Made by a program: the position numbers and the translations under genes. DNA of 64,000 nucleotides. It comes from Brucella tritici. Lineage in GTDB: Bacteria; Pseudomonadota; Alphaproteobacteria; Rhizobiales; Rhizobiaceae. The stretch lies in assembly GCF_008932295.1 (NCBI RefSeq), contig NZ_WBWA01000007.1, positions 124,001-188,000 on the forward strand. Direction: 5' to 3'. Of the stretch, positions 17,394-26,109 are shown piece after piece; position 1 is the first letter of the stretch; each line of letters begins with the position of its first letter. Below the pieces are notes generated by a model. The model ran no database searches. It worked only from the letters and a program-made list of their open reading frames with translations, and was not told the DNA's origin.

Positions 17394-17512
17394 CCCGGTA
17401 TCAGTGGCTGTTCAGACAGAATATCGCACCAACTGATAATCATAATATTATTAAGTCTTCTGAGGTTATTGGAGTTTCACGAGGCTGGCAAATGCGGTGT
17501 CTGCTGGAAAAA

Positions 17513-19003
17513 TTACGGTTTCACGGCCGCCTGAAAAGCCCCTGCCAGCTTTTTGACCGCGATTTCGATTTCTGTTGTCGTATAGGCCGCAAATCCCATC
17601 AGAAAACCGGCTTTTCCATCCCCGGCGGCGTAAAGCCCGGACAGGCCGAGGAGTTCAATGCCGACACGCTGGGCAGCAGCAACAGCATTACGCTCCGATA
17701 GAGCGCCGGTGAGCAGGCAAGACATTTGCAACCCTCCGGCAGGTACTTGTGGCTCAACAAAATCCGCCAGATGTTTTTCGATCAGTCCGGCCAGTAGGTC
17801 GCGTCGTTCGGCATAAATGCCGCGCATGGCCCGGACATGGGCGCCAAAATGTCCGCCCTCCATGAACCGGGCAAGCGTCAACTGCGCAATCGGTGCGGAA
17901 TGCCCGTCGAGCAGGGTGCGCGCAACGGTCATCGGTCTGACCAGTTGCGGCGGCAGGACCATGTAGCCGATACGCAGGCCCGGAAAGAGTGATTTGGTGA
18001 AAGTGCCGATATAGATTGTCCGGTCATGCCGGTCGAGGCCCTGCACGCAGGCCGTCGGTTTGCCAGCGTAGTGAAACTCGCTGTCATAATCATCCTCGAT
18101 AATCCATGCCTGCTGGCGGGCGGCCCATTCGATCAGTGCCAGACGGCGATCTAGCGACAGGGTCGCACCAGTTGGAAACTGGTGCGAAGGCGTGAGAAAC
18201 ACCGCCTTGGCCTTGTTCGTTTCGCTTACCATCCGCTCAATCACAATGCCCTGATCGTCCACACCGACCGGGACAGATTCGAGACCTGCAGCGTCGAACG
18301 CCTTGCGTGCACCGTAATAGGCCGGGTCTTCGATGAAGATGCGGTCACCGGGATCGAACAGCATGTTTGCGCATAAAGTCAGCGCCTGTTGCGAGCTGGT
18401 CAGGATCAGCACCCTGTCCGGCGTCGCACGGCCGCCGCGTTCCAGGTTCATGTATTCGGCGACGGCGCGTCGCAAGGGCTCGGTTCCCTGCGGATGGCCA
18501 TGGAGCAAAGCCTGCGTACCGATTTCCTTCAACACCTGCCGCTCCAGACGCTCCCACAGCGGAAGCGGGAAGTTTCGGGTTTCGGGAACACCATGAGCGA
18601 AAGGCCGTGGCGCCAGCAGCTCGCGCACACCACCGCTACGAAACATGATCGCGCCGCGCTTGCTCAGATTGGGCGCCTGATTGCGCAAAAGTGCATCGCG
18701 CTGGGACACGCTGTGTCCAGGCGTGAATTCTGTTATCTGCGCCACAAAGCTGCCGCTGCCCACCCTGCGGTCGATGAAGCCCTCCGCATGCAGCTGCGCA
18801 TAGGCCGCCTCAATCGTGTCTCGGGACACGCCCAGCGATTTGGCGAGACCACGCGAAGCCGGAAGCGCCTTTCCCGGCCCAAGGACCCCATCAACGATCA
18901 ATTGCCTGATTGATCGTTGAATGCGGGCGTGGAGCGGCATGACCGCATGGGCGGGATGGGCAATCCACGCCTTCACAGATTCAAGTTGGGAGTGCTTGAA
19001 CAA
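17513..19003 (-). CDS. pdxR: PdxR-like MocR-family regulator (GntR HTH fused to aminotransferase fold)
   Basis: 496 aa. N-terminal GntR winged HTH (PLHARIQRSIRQLIVDG, then ASRGLAKSLGVSRDTIEAAY) fused to a fold-type I aminotransferase domain. That domain keeps PLP features such as EDDYDSEFHY and the Schiff-base Lys in GTFTKSLFPGLRIGY. MocR proteins of this kind sense PLP or amino compounds; PdxR controls vitamin B6 genes. It is divergent from an operon that ends in pyridoxal kinase, which supports the PdxR assignment. The start is probably TTG 19003, with AGGA upstream; the next ATG is at 18940, close to the HTH. A tandem TGGTC repeat (19005-19014) lies in its own translation start region, suggesting autoregulation. 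Confidence 0.82.
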   Translation of the reverse strand: MFKHSQLESVKAWIAHPAHAVMPLHARIQRSIRQLIVDGVLGPGKALPASRGLAKSLGVSRDTIEAAYAQLHAEGFIDRRVGSGSFVAQITEFTPGHSVSQRDALLRNQAPNLSKRGAIMFRSGGVRELLAPRPFAHGVPETRNFPLPLWERLERQVLKEIGTQALLHGHPQGTEPLRRAVAEYMNLERGGRATPDRVLILTSSQQALTLCANMLFDPGDRIFIEDPAYYGARKAFDAAGLESVPVGVDDQGIVIERMVSETNKAKAVFLTPSHQFPTGATLSLDRRLALIEWAARQQAWIIEDDYDSEFHYAGKPTACVQGLDRHDRTIYIGTFTKSLFPGLRIGYMVLPPQLVRPMTVARTLLDGHSAPIAQLTLARFMEGGHFGAHVRAMRGIYAERRDLLAGLIEKHLADFVEPQVPAGGLQMSCLLTGALSERNAVAAAQRVGIELLGLSGLYAAGDGKAGFLMGFAAYTTTEIEIAVKKLAGAFQAAVKP

Positions 19004-19004
19004 A

Positions 19005-19014
19005 TGGTCTGGTC
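19005..19014. promoter_or_regulatory. Tandem TGGTC repeat, candidate PdxR operator
   Basis: Two head-to-tail TGGTC units lie directly upstream of the pdxR start, in the divergent region shared with the permease gene. MocR regulators commonly bind direct repeats. The site is short, so chance is possible. Confidence 0.35.
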
Positions 19015-19112
19015 CTAAATGGAAAAATGGATGGGAATATCAGGCCATTAAACGACTAATTGTCAAGACATCTTGTCGGCCATGCGCCTCGATTCCCAGG
19101 AGGTTTCCCAGG

Positions 19113-20348
19113 ATGGTTTCATCCCGTGCATCAACATCAAAAATCCGCCTGAGCGATCTTACCCATCCCATCGTGGCCGGGCTGATCTCCGTCATCGTCA
19201 ACTACGGCGGCACATTCATTCTTGTTTTTCAGGCTGCAAAGGTCGCGGGACTGAGCCCGGAACTGACGGCCTCCTGGGTCTGGTCAGTTTCTATCGGCGT
19301 CGGCCTGACCGGTCTTTACCTTAGCTGGCACTATCGCGAGCCGATTATTACCGCCTGGTCGACCCCAGCCGCTGCCTTTCTTGTCACAGCGCTTGCCACC
19401 ACATCCTATGCCGAGGCGATCGGTGCCTACATGATTTCGGCTTTCGCCTTCATTATCCTCGGCGTGTCGGGCTATTTCGAGAAAGTCATCAAGCTGATAC
19501 CATCGGGCATTGCTGCAGGCCTGCTTGCTGGCATCCTTCTGCAATTCGGAATCGGAGCCTTCGGCGGCGCCACTATTGATCCGTTGCTGGTCGGACTGCT
19601 GATTGTTGCCTATGTCGTTTTGAAACGACTATCCGCTCGCTATGCTGTCGTCGGCATTCTCGTGCTCGGGCTGGCTTTTCTGCTTCTGCAAAACCGGGTC
19701 GATCTGTCTGGACTGCGGCTGGAATTTGCAGCTCCGGTTTTCACCGTGCCCGAATTTTCTCTCAATGCCCTGCTGTCCGTCGCGCTGCCATTGTTCCTCA
19801 TCACATTGACGGGGCAGTACATGCCGGGGATGCTGGTTCTACGCAATGACGGCTTCAAGACCAGCGCCAATCCAATTGTCACCGCAACAGGTCTCGGTTC
19901 GCTCATCATGGCCCCCTTGGGATCGCATGCTTTCAACATTGCGGCAATCACGGCGGCAATCGCGACCGGCCCCGAAGCACACGAGGATCCATCCAAGCGC
20001 TGGATCGCCGGTATTGCGGCGGGCGTGTTCTACATTCTCGTCGGCATATTCGGTGTGACGCTCGCCGCTGTCTTCATGGCCTTTCCGGCAAGCTTTATCA
20101 CAACGCTCGCAGGTCTGGCCCTGCTGGGGACGATAGGCAGCAGTCTGGCTGGCGCAATGTCTGACCCCACGCATCGCGAGGCAGCGCTGATCACCTTTCT
20201 GGCGTCCGCCGCGAACATCAATCTCTTCGGTATCGGCGGCGCGTTCTGGGGGCTGATAATCGGACTTGTTGCCTATATCGTTCTCAACGGTCGCCTGCCG
20301 CACCGTGAACGGGCCGAATTGAGCGTGAGCGAAGGAGCCCCGAAATGA
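19113..20348 (+). CDS. BenE-family membrane permease, candidate vitamin B6 transporter
   Basis: 411-aa protein of the benzoate/H+ symporter (BenE) family with about 11-12 membrane segments. Family marks: LSDLTHPIVAGLISVIVNYGGTFILVFQAA near the start, YREPIITAWSTPAAAFLV, LITLTGQYMPGMLVLRNDGF, and APLGSHAFNIAAITAAI. ATG 19113 follows AGGAGG; upstream codons in this frame are not family-like. Its stop overlaps the start of the pyridoxal-kinase gene by 4 bp, and the divergent gene is a PdxR-type regulator. A B6 vitamer is therefore a more likely cargo than benzoate (inference); no benzoate catabolic gene is near. Confidence 0.85.
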   Translation: MVSSRASTSKIRLSDLTHPIVAGLISVIVNYGGTFILVFQAAKVAGLSPELTASWVWSVSIGVGLTGLYLSWHYREPIITAWSTPAAAFLVTALATTSYAEAIGAYMISAFAFIILGVSGYFEKVIKLIPSGIAAGLLAGILLQFGIGAFGGATIDPLLVGLLIVAYVVLKRLSARYAVVGILVLGLAFLLLQNRVDLSGLRLEFAAPVFTVPEFSLNALLSVALPLFLITLTGQYMPGMLVLRNDGFKTSANPIVTATGLGSLIMAPLGSHAFNIAAITAAIATGPEAHEDPSKRWIAGIAAGVFYILVGIFGVTLAAVFMAFPASFITTLAGLALLGTIGSSLAGAMSDPTHREAALITFLASAANINLFGIGGAFWGLIIGLVAYIVLNGRLPHRERAELSVSEGAPK

Positions 20349-21190
20349 CTACAGAAATCAAGGGAATGACCACCTCCGTCATTTCAATCCAGAGCCAGGT
20401 CGTGCACGGGCATGTCGGCAACAGCGCTGCGGTTCTGCCCATGCAGGCCCATGGGTTGAATGTCGCTGCGGTTCCGACGACTTTGCTGTCAAATAACCCG
20501 CATTTCGAAACCATGCGCGGGCGCGTTCTCGAATCTGAACTCGTCGGCGATCTCCTGCGCGGCGTGGAAGAACGCGGACTGATTGAAACAAGCCGCTATA
20601 TCGTTTCGGGCTATCTCGGCTCTCAGGCAAACGGGGATGTTGTCGCCGCGTTCGTCGAACGCGCGCGCATGATCAATCCGGACATCAAATACATTTGCGA
20701 TCCGGTGATGGGCGATATGAATCTGGGCATTTTCGTCGCCGATCAGGTGGTGGAATGCATCATCGACAGGCTCGTTCCGCTGGCCGATCTTTTGACCCCC
20801 AACCAGTTCGAGCTGGGCCTTATTACGCGTACCGAAGTGATGTCCTGGCCTGCGCTTGAGACGGCAGCCGCTCAGGTGCAGGCGCTTCGCGGTGCAAGGC
20901 TGGTCGTGACAGGTTGCAATCTGGCGGACACGCCAGACGGCTTGCTCGAAAATATTGTCTTCGACCACGAAACCTGCACGCGGCTGACCTCACCGCGACT
21001 GCCGATCGTTCCGGTCGGGACCGGTGATCTTTTCACAGGCCTTCTGACCGCTAAACTTACGCAAGGAAACACGCTGGTCGAGGCAGCGCGCGGTGCTGCT
21101 GCGACCGTGTCTGAAGTCCTCCGGCTCACCATGGAGGCTGGCGAACATGACATGCAGCTTGCCAGTGTCATCGATGTCCTCGGCTCCTAG
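20345..21190 (+). CDS. pdxY: Pyridoxal kinase (PdxY-type)
   Basis: 281-aa ribokinase-family enzyme that phosphorylates pyridoxal (and perhaps pyridoxine) with ATP to PLP in the cytoplasm. Typical features: SVISIQSQVVHGHVGNSAAV at the N-terminus (vitamin pocket), VPTTLLSNNPH, YICDPVMGD, LTPNQFELG, and the catalytic GTGD in VPVGTGDLFTGLL. It is coupled by ATGA overlap to the BenE-type permease, so import and trapping by phosphorylation are probably co-expressed under PdxR. The TAG stop is formed at the edge of a palindromic repeat. Confidence 0.93.
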   Translation: MTTEIKGMTTSVISIQSQVVHGHVGNSAAVLPMQAHGLNVAAVPTTLLSNNPHFETMRGRVLESELVGDLLRGVEERGLIETSRYIVSGYLGSQANGDVVAAFVERARMINPDIKYICDPVMGDMNLGIFVADQVVECIIDRLVPLADLLTPNQFELGLITRTEVMSWPALETAAAQVQALRGARLVVTGCNLADTPDGLLENIVFDHETCTRLTSPRLPIVPVGTGDLFTGLLTAKLTQGNTLVEAARGAAATVSEVLRLTMEAGEHDMQLASVIDVLGS

Positions 21191-21281
21191 AACATTTCCT
21201 GTTTTGATTGAACCATTGGAAATGCTCTATCCGTTTGTTTTTACGCATGTCTTTATCCCGAAACCGGTTCCCATTTTCGGG
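21188..21281. repeat. Brucellaceae-type palindromic repeat
   Basis: Two hairpins: AACATTTCC...GGAAATGCTC (21191-21226) and CCCGAAA...TTTTCGGG (21257-21281). A near-identical block, including the spacer CTATCCGTTTGT and CTTTATCCCGAAACCGGTTC, occurs at 44178-44259. The TAG at its left edge is the pdxY stop codon. Confidence 0.85.
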
Positions 21282-21288
21282 ATACATG

Positions 21289-21364
21289 CTCTGGTGGTCT
21301 GATTCCGACATTTGCATCCCTCGGATATGAGTGCCGAGCAGACGTCGAATTCAATCCACCAGAG
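21289..21364. repeat. Palindromic repeat, family A copy
   Basis: CTCTGGTGG/CCACCAGAG arms around the same core as the repeat at 3575-3646 (ATTTGCATCCCTCGGATATG). It directly joins the hairpin at 21361-21400. Confidence 0.75.
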
Positions 21365-21400
21365 CGGTTCCAGTTAAAACGGAGCCGTCAGAACCGCTCT
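21361..21400. repeat. AGAGCGGTTC hairpin
   Basis: AGAGCGGTTC (21361-21370) and GAACCGCTCT (21391-21400) are perfect 10-bp arms. On the minus strand the right arm encodes the last residues (EERF) and the stop of the truncated GntR frame. Related to the hairpin at 2235-2265. Confidence 0.75.
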
Positions 21401-21672
21401 TCGTCCCTGACAAAAGTGCCTGATCCATGCCGGCGCACGACAATTCCGGCAAAAACCAACATGCCGATTGCCTCTCGCAAGGTGGCGCGAGAAACCTTGA
21501 GATCATCGGCCAGATCAGCCTCGTTTGGCAGGCGCTCGCCTCTGCTCCATCGCCCTTCAAGGATCGCAAGCCGCACGCTTTCCGCAACCTGGATCACGAG
21601 CGGTTGCCTGTCCAATGGGCGCAGCCATTCTGCTGGCCCATCTTGTACCATCTCGTCTTTTGCCATGCTCAA
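21388..21672 (-). pseudogene. GntR-family HTH protein truncated by a repeat
   Basis: 94-aa frame holding a complete GntR/FadR-type winged HTH (LVIQVAESVRLAILEGRWSRGERLPNEADLADDLKVSRATLREAIG in two parts, then VVRRHGSGTFV). It lacks the usual 120-150-residue FCD or UTRA effector domain. The frame ends inside a palindromic repeat whose arm supplies the last codons and the TGA. It probably is the remnant of a full regulator cut by the repeat, although an HTH-only protein could still bind DNA. The start overlaps the stop of the BASS transporter gene (ATGA), so it is still translated in the same operon. Confidence 0.65.
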
Positions 21673-22646
21673 CCCGTCTGCGTGGCGGTGTCGATTGTGG
21701 AAGGCCGCATCGCATAGCGGCGCGCCAGAACAGCGCCCACCAGAATCTGAATCTGGTTATAGAGCATGATGGGTAACACGATCATGCCGAAGCCTGGCAG
21801 ACCAGCGAACAGGACCTGCGCAAGTGGAAGCCCGGATGCCAGGCTCTTCTTGGACCCACAGAACACAGCCGCGATCTCATCTTCACGGGTAAAGCCCAGC
21901 CAGCGCGAACCAAGCATCGTAAAGCCAATCACGCCTGCCAGAAGGACAACGCAAAGCACAATTGCCATAATGAGCCCGGACGGCGGCAAGACCTGCCAGA
22001 GCCCGGCGGTGACCGATTGAGAGAAAGCCGAATATATGATCAGCACAATCACGGACTGATCGTAATTCTCCAGCCAATGCTTGCGCGTCGAAAGGAATGG
22101 GCCAAGCCAACGATGGCAGGCTTGTCCAAGACCGAACGGCAGCAGCAATTCAATCACCACATCGCGTAAGGCCTGCCCCAAATCGATAGACCCGGATGAA
22201 CGCATGAAAATCGTCATCAGAAGCGGCGTCAGCAACAATCCGAAGACATTCGACCCGGCCGAATTGCAGACCGCAGCAGGCACATTGCCCCTGGCCATGG
22301 CAGTATAGGCAATAGAGCTAGAAATTGCCGAAGGCAGAACACCCAAATAGATGAAGCCAAGGACCAGATCGGACGGCAGGATGCTTTCGGGAACGAGCCG
22401 CAAAGGCTGCACGATCAACGGGAAAACGATGAATGTCGTCGCAAAAATAAACCCATGCAATTGCCATTGCTTCAAACCCGAAATGATCGCCTTGTGAGAC
22501 AGAGCCGCTCCGTGGCCGAAAAACAGCAGGGCAACGCCGATGGTTCCCAGCGTACTGACAACGTCTGCTGCATTGCCAGTCGCCGGAAAGAGAGTTGCCA
22601 GAACAACCGCGGCAATCATCAAAATCAAAAAAGGGTCAAGACGCAT
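21669..22646 (-). CDS. Bile acid:sodium symporter-like (BASS/SBF-7) transporter
   Basis: 325-aa inner-membrane protein with about ten hydrophobic helices. It matches the SLC10A7/SBF-like group: LFFGHGAALSHKAIISGLKQWQLHG, YLGVLPSAISSSIAYTAMARGN with the family Ser-rich crossing, CGSKKSLASGLPLAQVLF, and NQIQILVGAVLARRYA near the end. The substrate of bacterial members is mostly unknown; organic anions are likely. It is divergent from a GntR regulator (22755) that probably controls it, and it overlaps the truncated GntR gene by 4 bp. Confidence 0.85.
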   Translation of the reverse strand: MRLDPFLILMIAAVVLATLFPATGNAADVVSTLGTIGVALLFFGHGAALSHKAIISGLKQWQLHGFIFATTFIVFPLIVQPLRLVPESILPSDLVLGFIYLGVLPSAISSSIAYTAMARGNVPAAVCNSAGSNVFGLLLTPLLMTIFMRSSGSIDLGQALRDVVIELLLPFGLGQACHRWLGPFLSTRKHWLENYDQSVIVLIIYSAFSQSVTAGLWQVLPPSGLIMAIVLCVVLLAGVIGFTMLGSRWLGFTREDEIAAVFCGSKKSLASGLPLAQVLFAGLPGFGMIVLPIMLYNQIQILVGAVLARRYAMRPSTIDTATQTG

Positions 22647-22656
22647 CTATTCATCC

Positions 22657-22665
22657 ACCATTGGT
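22657..22665. promoter_or_regulatory. ACCATTGGT palindrome, candidate GntR operator
   Basis: Perfect short palindrome ACCA-T-TGGT, 10 bp upstream of the transporter start in the divergent region shared with the GntR gene. A second TTGGT half-site lies at about 22714. Short, so only suggestive. Confidence 0.25.
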
Positions 22666-22754
22666 TCGTCGGCCATTCGTCAACTTGACCGACCGTTGCA
22701 TGGGGGATAGGTCTCAGCGCGATTGGTCTACAAATTGGTATGGAGCGCCGCCGA

Positions 22755-23444
22755 ATGACAAATCGCATGCCGACCGCCGAAGCGATGCAGCACATGCGGA
22801 AGCTGCTCGCGGAAAAGAACTTCGGCCCGCAGGATAAGATCCCGCCCGAGCGGGCTTTGTCGACGACACTCGGCTGCAGCCGCGAAACGACGCGCAAGGT
22901 GCTACGGCAGCTTGAGATCGAAGGCCTGGTGTGGCGTCATCAGGGCAAGGGCACCTTCATGGGCCCGCCCGCCTCGAACATCGAACGGCCCCTGGACCGG
23001 ATCATCGAATCCGCATCCGCTCAGGATCTTATGGATGCAAGGCTGGTCTATGAGCCCGCCCTTGCCGCAGCGGCGGCCCAATATGCCACGCAAGATGACC
23101 TCACCTCCTTGCGCAAGCTTGCGCTGGCGACGGGTACGGCTCGTGACTGGCAGGAATATGAACGTTTGGACGATGCCTTCCACAAGGCGGTTGCGCGCGC
23201 GAGCGGAAATGCGCTGCTAGCCGCGATCTTCACTTCGCTCGCCTCGGTCCGGGGACGTTCGACATGGCAGCGCAGACATGATGCGATCTTTCGGGAGGCC
23301 CGTAAACGCGAATATGCGACCGAGCAAAGCGCGATGCATCTGGCAATCGTCGATGCAATCGAGGCACGGCAAAGCGACCGTGCTCACCACGCCATGCATG
23401 CTCACCTGGAAGCCATCCGCACGCTGGCCCTAACATCCCGCTGA
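22755..23444 (+). CDS. GntR-family (FCD-type) transcriptional regulator
   Basis: 229-aa regulator. The N-terminal winged HTH (DKIPPERALSTTLGCSRETTRKVLRQLEIEG, then VWRHQGKGTFMG) is followed by an all-helical FCD effector domain. The domain has DARLVYEPALAAAAAQYAT and the metal-ligand pattern LDDAFHKAVARASGN ... HLAIVDAIEARQ ... HHAMHAHLE expected of FCD proteins. ATG 22755 is chosen because GGAG lies 9 bases upstream; an ATG at 22740 has no ribosome site. It is divergent from the BASS-type transporter and probably controls it in response to a carboxylate. Confidence 0.87.
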   Translation: MTNRMPTAEAMQHMRKLLAEKNFGPQDKIPPERALSTTLGCSRETTRKVLRQLEIEGLVWRHQGKGTFMGPPASNIERPLDRIIESASAQDLMDARLVYEPALAAAAAQYATQDDLTSLRKLALATGTARDWQEYERLDDAFHKAVARASGNALLAAIFTSLASVRGRSTWQRRHDAIFREARKREYATEQSAMHLAIVDAIEARQSDRAHHAMHAHLEAIRTLALTSR

Positions 23445-23508
23445 CGCGGATCAACCCGCCGCCCGTGATTGACGGCGACGGGTCTAAGAAGCGTTAAAAT
23501 GAAGTCGC

Positions 23509-24945
23509 CTACAGGCTGTTCACCAGACGGTGCGAGACGTTTTTCACAACCGTATAATGATGCAGTCCTTCGGCTCCGCCTTCGCGGCCAAGTCCGCTAT
23601 CCTTGACGCCGCCGAACGGGGTTTCGGCAACGGAAGCTTCGAGCGTATTGATCGAGACGTTTCCAGCCTCCAGCCCCGTCATCAGACGATCCACATTTTC
23701 CGCTGAGTTTGCGAAACCATATGCCGCCAGACCGAACGGAAGCGAATTCGCCTTTTCAATGGCCGCATCGAGAGATGCAACGGGATTGATGAGCGCCAGC
23801 GGACCGAATGGCTCCTCCGACATCGCGCGGGCATCGTCCGGCAATTCAGCCAAGGCCGTTGGCGGGAAGAAATAGCCATTGTTCTTCAGGCGACGACCAC
23901 CGAAAAGCAGTTTCGCACCTTTCGCCTCTGCATCGCTCACCAGTTCTTCCAGCGCCATGACGCGGCGATCATTGGCAACGGGGCCCATCTGGACGCCCTC
24001 ATCCATGCCGTTGCCTACACGGATCGATTGCGCCGTTTCGATGAAGGCCGCAGTAAAACGTTCATAATGGCTTTCATGAACGAAGAAGCGTGTCGGCGAG
24101 GTGCAGACCTGACCCGAATTACGGTATTTGCGACGCGCCGAGGCGATACCCGCGACGACCGGATCTGCATCCTCGCAAACGATGACGGGGGCGTGGCCGC
24201 CAAGTTCCATCAGAGCCGGTTTCATATGGCGCGCAGCAATCTCGGTCAGATGTTTACCGACGGCAGTCGATCCGGTGAATGCAATCGCCCGGATTTCAGG
24301 GCGCGGGATGAGGAACTGCGAAATATCGGCAGGAACGCCGAAGACCAGATTCAGCACACCGGCTGGCAGTCCTGCATCCTCGAATGCGCGTGCAATATGC
24401 GTTACCGCCGTCGGTGTTTCCTCGGAAGCTTTCAGGATAATGGAGCAACCGGCAGCCAAGGCGCCTGCAATCTTGCGTGCTGGCTGGCTCATCGGGAAAT
24501 TCCACGGTGCAAATGCTGCGACCGGACCAATAGGCTCGTGCACGACGATGTAGCGAATGCCGGGCGCGCTCGGAATGACGCGGCCATAGAAACGAATGCA
24601 CTCGCCAGCATCCCATTCGAAGAATTCACAGCCGCGAATGACCTCAAGCCGGGCTTCGCTGATCGGCTTCCCATTTTCCAGCGTGATCGCGCGTGCGATC
24701 TCTTCCTGCCGCTCGCGCATGAGCGCCGATGCTTTCATGATGATCGCGGCACGGTCCGCAGGCGCAGTGTTGCGCCAGACCTGATAGCCGTCCCACGCAG
24801 CCTGAAGGGCTGCCTCCAGATCCTCGCGCTCCGCAACCGCAACCTGCCCGATTTCGGTCTCGTCGGCTGGATTGATAATGGGAAGCGTATTGGCAGTCTT
24901 GCGCCATTCACCGCCTATGAAAAGCTGCACGTCGGATTTTTGCAT
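23509..24945 (-). CDS. NAD(P)-dependent aldehyde dehydrogenase (succinate-semialdehyde type)
   Basis: 478-aa ALDH superfamily enzyme. Visible features: FIGGEWRKTANTLPIINPADE opening, FAPWNFPM (cofactor and oxyanion Asn region), FTGSTAVGKHL, the catalytic Glu in LMELGGHAP, the catalytic Cys in NSGQVCTSPTRF, and EEPFGPLALI. It is most like GabD/SSADH, but the family oxidises many aldehydes. ATG 24945 has AGAGGC upstream; the longer frame is rejected. It is the last gene downstream of the quinolone-type cluster (28051-25225), separated by a 279-bp gap without a recognised gene, so it may be transcribed separately. Its role in that pathway is inference. Confidence 0.88.
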   Translation of the reverse strand: MQKSDVQLFIGGEWRKTANTLPIINPADETEIGQVAVAEREDLEAALQAAWDGYQVWRNTAPADRAAIIMKASALMRERQEEIARAITLENGKPISEARLEVIRGCEFFEWDAGECIRFYGRVIPSAPGIRYIVVHEPIGPVAAFAPWNFPMSQPARKIAGALAAGCSIILKASEETPTAVTHIARAFEDAGLPAGVLNLVFGVPADISQFLIPRPEIRAIAFTGSTAVGKHLTEIAARHMKPALMELGGHAPVIVCEDADPVVAGIASARRKYRNSGQVCTSPTRFFVHESHYERFTAAFIETAQSIRVGNGMDEGVQMGPVANDRRVMALEELVSDAEAKGAKLLFGGRRLKNNGYFFPPTALAELPDDARAMSEEPFGPLALINPVASLDAAIEKANSLPFGLAAYGFANSAENVDRLMTGLEAGNVSINTLEASVAETPFGGVKDSGLGREGGAEGLHHYTVVKNVSHRLVNSL

Positions 24946-25224
24946 CAGAAAGCCTCTGCAATCTAAAAATTCGGGCCACGCCCTGATCATCGTTACAGTC
25001 AGAATGGAATGTTTTAATTCATGCGACAATTCATCTTAAAACCATATATCCATGAGGATAATCGTATAAGTTAACACAAAAGCTGGCAAATTTTGCCCGC
25101 ACGAAACCACCAGCCGCCCATCGCTACACGGCCGTGCAATTTCTTTTCGAAAGCCGATCAGAGCACCGGAACGCAGACAAAACGCTCTTTGCAGCCCGGC
25201 ATCACGAAGAATGCAACTGTAGTG

Positions 25225-26109
25225 CTAACCGATGTTGCGAATACCGGTTAGCAGAGCCTGCGACATCTCGGTTTCGGGCGAGCACCAATCCATCAGAATA
25301 TTGTAATGGTTCCGGTTAGCGACCTTGATGGTCTTCGCCTCTCCGCCTGCTGCAGCCCAGCTTTCGGCATAGGCGAGCGACTGACGCTCGAAGCCGTCTG
25401 CCTCATGCTCTGCCCATGCCACCGTAATCGGACAGCCCCGCACGGGAGTGTGACGGATCGGGCTGAGTTCATCGACATCGGCGGCACCGAGGTTCAGCCA
25501 CTCCTGCGGGAAAGTCGCCGCCAGTGGCGCAAGCTCGAAAAGCCCGCTGACCGGCATGGCAAACTTCACAACATCCGACGGCAAGCCGAAATCGTGCTGC
25601 CAGCCTTCCGCAACAAGCGCTCCGGCAAGATGGCCGCCCGCCGAACTTCCCCCAACCGAAATCCGGTCGGGATCGAGACCATATTCCCGCCCATGATGCC
25701 AGACGAAGGCAAGTGCCGCGCGCACCTCCCGCGTAATTTCCGCAAGGGAGACTTCCGGCGCCAGACGATAATCGACAGTGACAGTGGCAATGCCTTCGGC
25801 CGCGAGCATTCCCGCCATCATGGCAGAATCTTCCTTGGACAGAGCGCGCCAGTAACCGCCGTGAACAAACACGAAAACCGGGCACGGCCCACTCTGGGAA
25901 GACGGGCCGAAAATATCGATCCGCTGTCCGCTTTCTTCGTCATAGACCACGTCGAAATACCGGCCCCAATCAGCCCGGGGCGCAATGCTTGCCTCACGAT
26001 AGCGCACCATTTCGGCGGCGAAGGCTTCCGGCGAAACGGTGGCCTTGGCATTGTAATCGCGATCAAGGCGGGCAGGCTCGAAACCTGCTTCTTCAGTGAG
26101 CTTTATCAT
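25225..26109 (-). CDS. Alpha/beta-hydrolase, AqdA/Amq or arylformamidase-like
   Basis: 294-aa alpha/beta-hydrolase of the HGGxW group, which includes kynurenine formamidase and N-acyl-anthranilate hydrolases. It has the oxyanion motif HGGYW (83-87), nucleophile elbow GGSSAGG (Ser156), an acidic residue around 234-238 and a candidate catalytic His268 (NRNHYNIL). Its start overlaps the stop of the Hod-like dioxygenase gene by 4 bp. In this context the expected reaction is hydrolysis of an N-acylanthranilate, the ring-opening product of a 3-hydroxy-4-quinolone, to anthranilate and a fatty acid. N-formylkynurenine hydrolysis is the main alternative. Confidence 0.8.
   Translation of the reverse strand: MIKLTEEAGFEPARLDRDYNAKATVSPEAFAAEMVRYREASIAPRADWGRYFDVVYDEESGQRIDIFGPSSQSGPCPVFVFVHGGYWRALSKEDSAMMAGMLAAEGIATVTVDYRLAPEVSLAEITREVRAALAFVWHHGREYGLDPDRISVGGSSAGGHLAGALVAEGWQHDFGLPSDVVKFAMPVSGLFELAPLAATFPQEWLNLGAADVDELSPIRHTPVRGCPITVAWAEHEADGFERQSLAYAESWAAAGGEAKTIKVANRNHYNILMDWCSPETEMSQALLTGIRNIG

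Noticed and set aside
19113-20348. Benzoate transporter in a benzoate operon
   Set aside because: The family matches, but neighbours are vitamin B6 genes and no benzoate catabolic genes are present.
24946-25224. Possible small gene or RNA between hydrolase and aldehyde dehydrogenase genes
   Set aside because: Only a short frame without ribosome site (25134-25319) overlaps here; AT-rich stretches suggest a promoter, but no firm motif was found.
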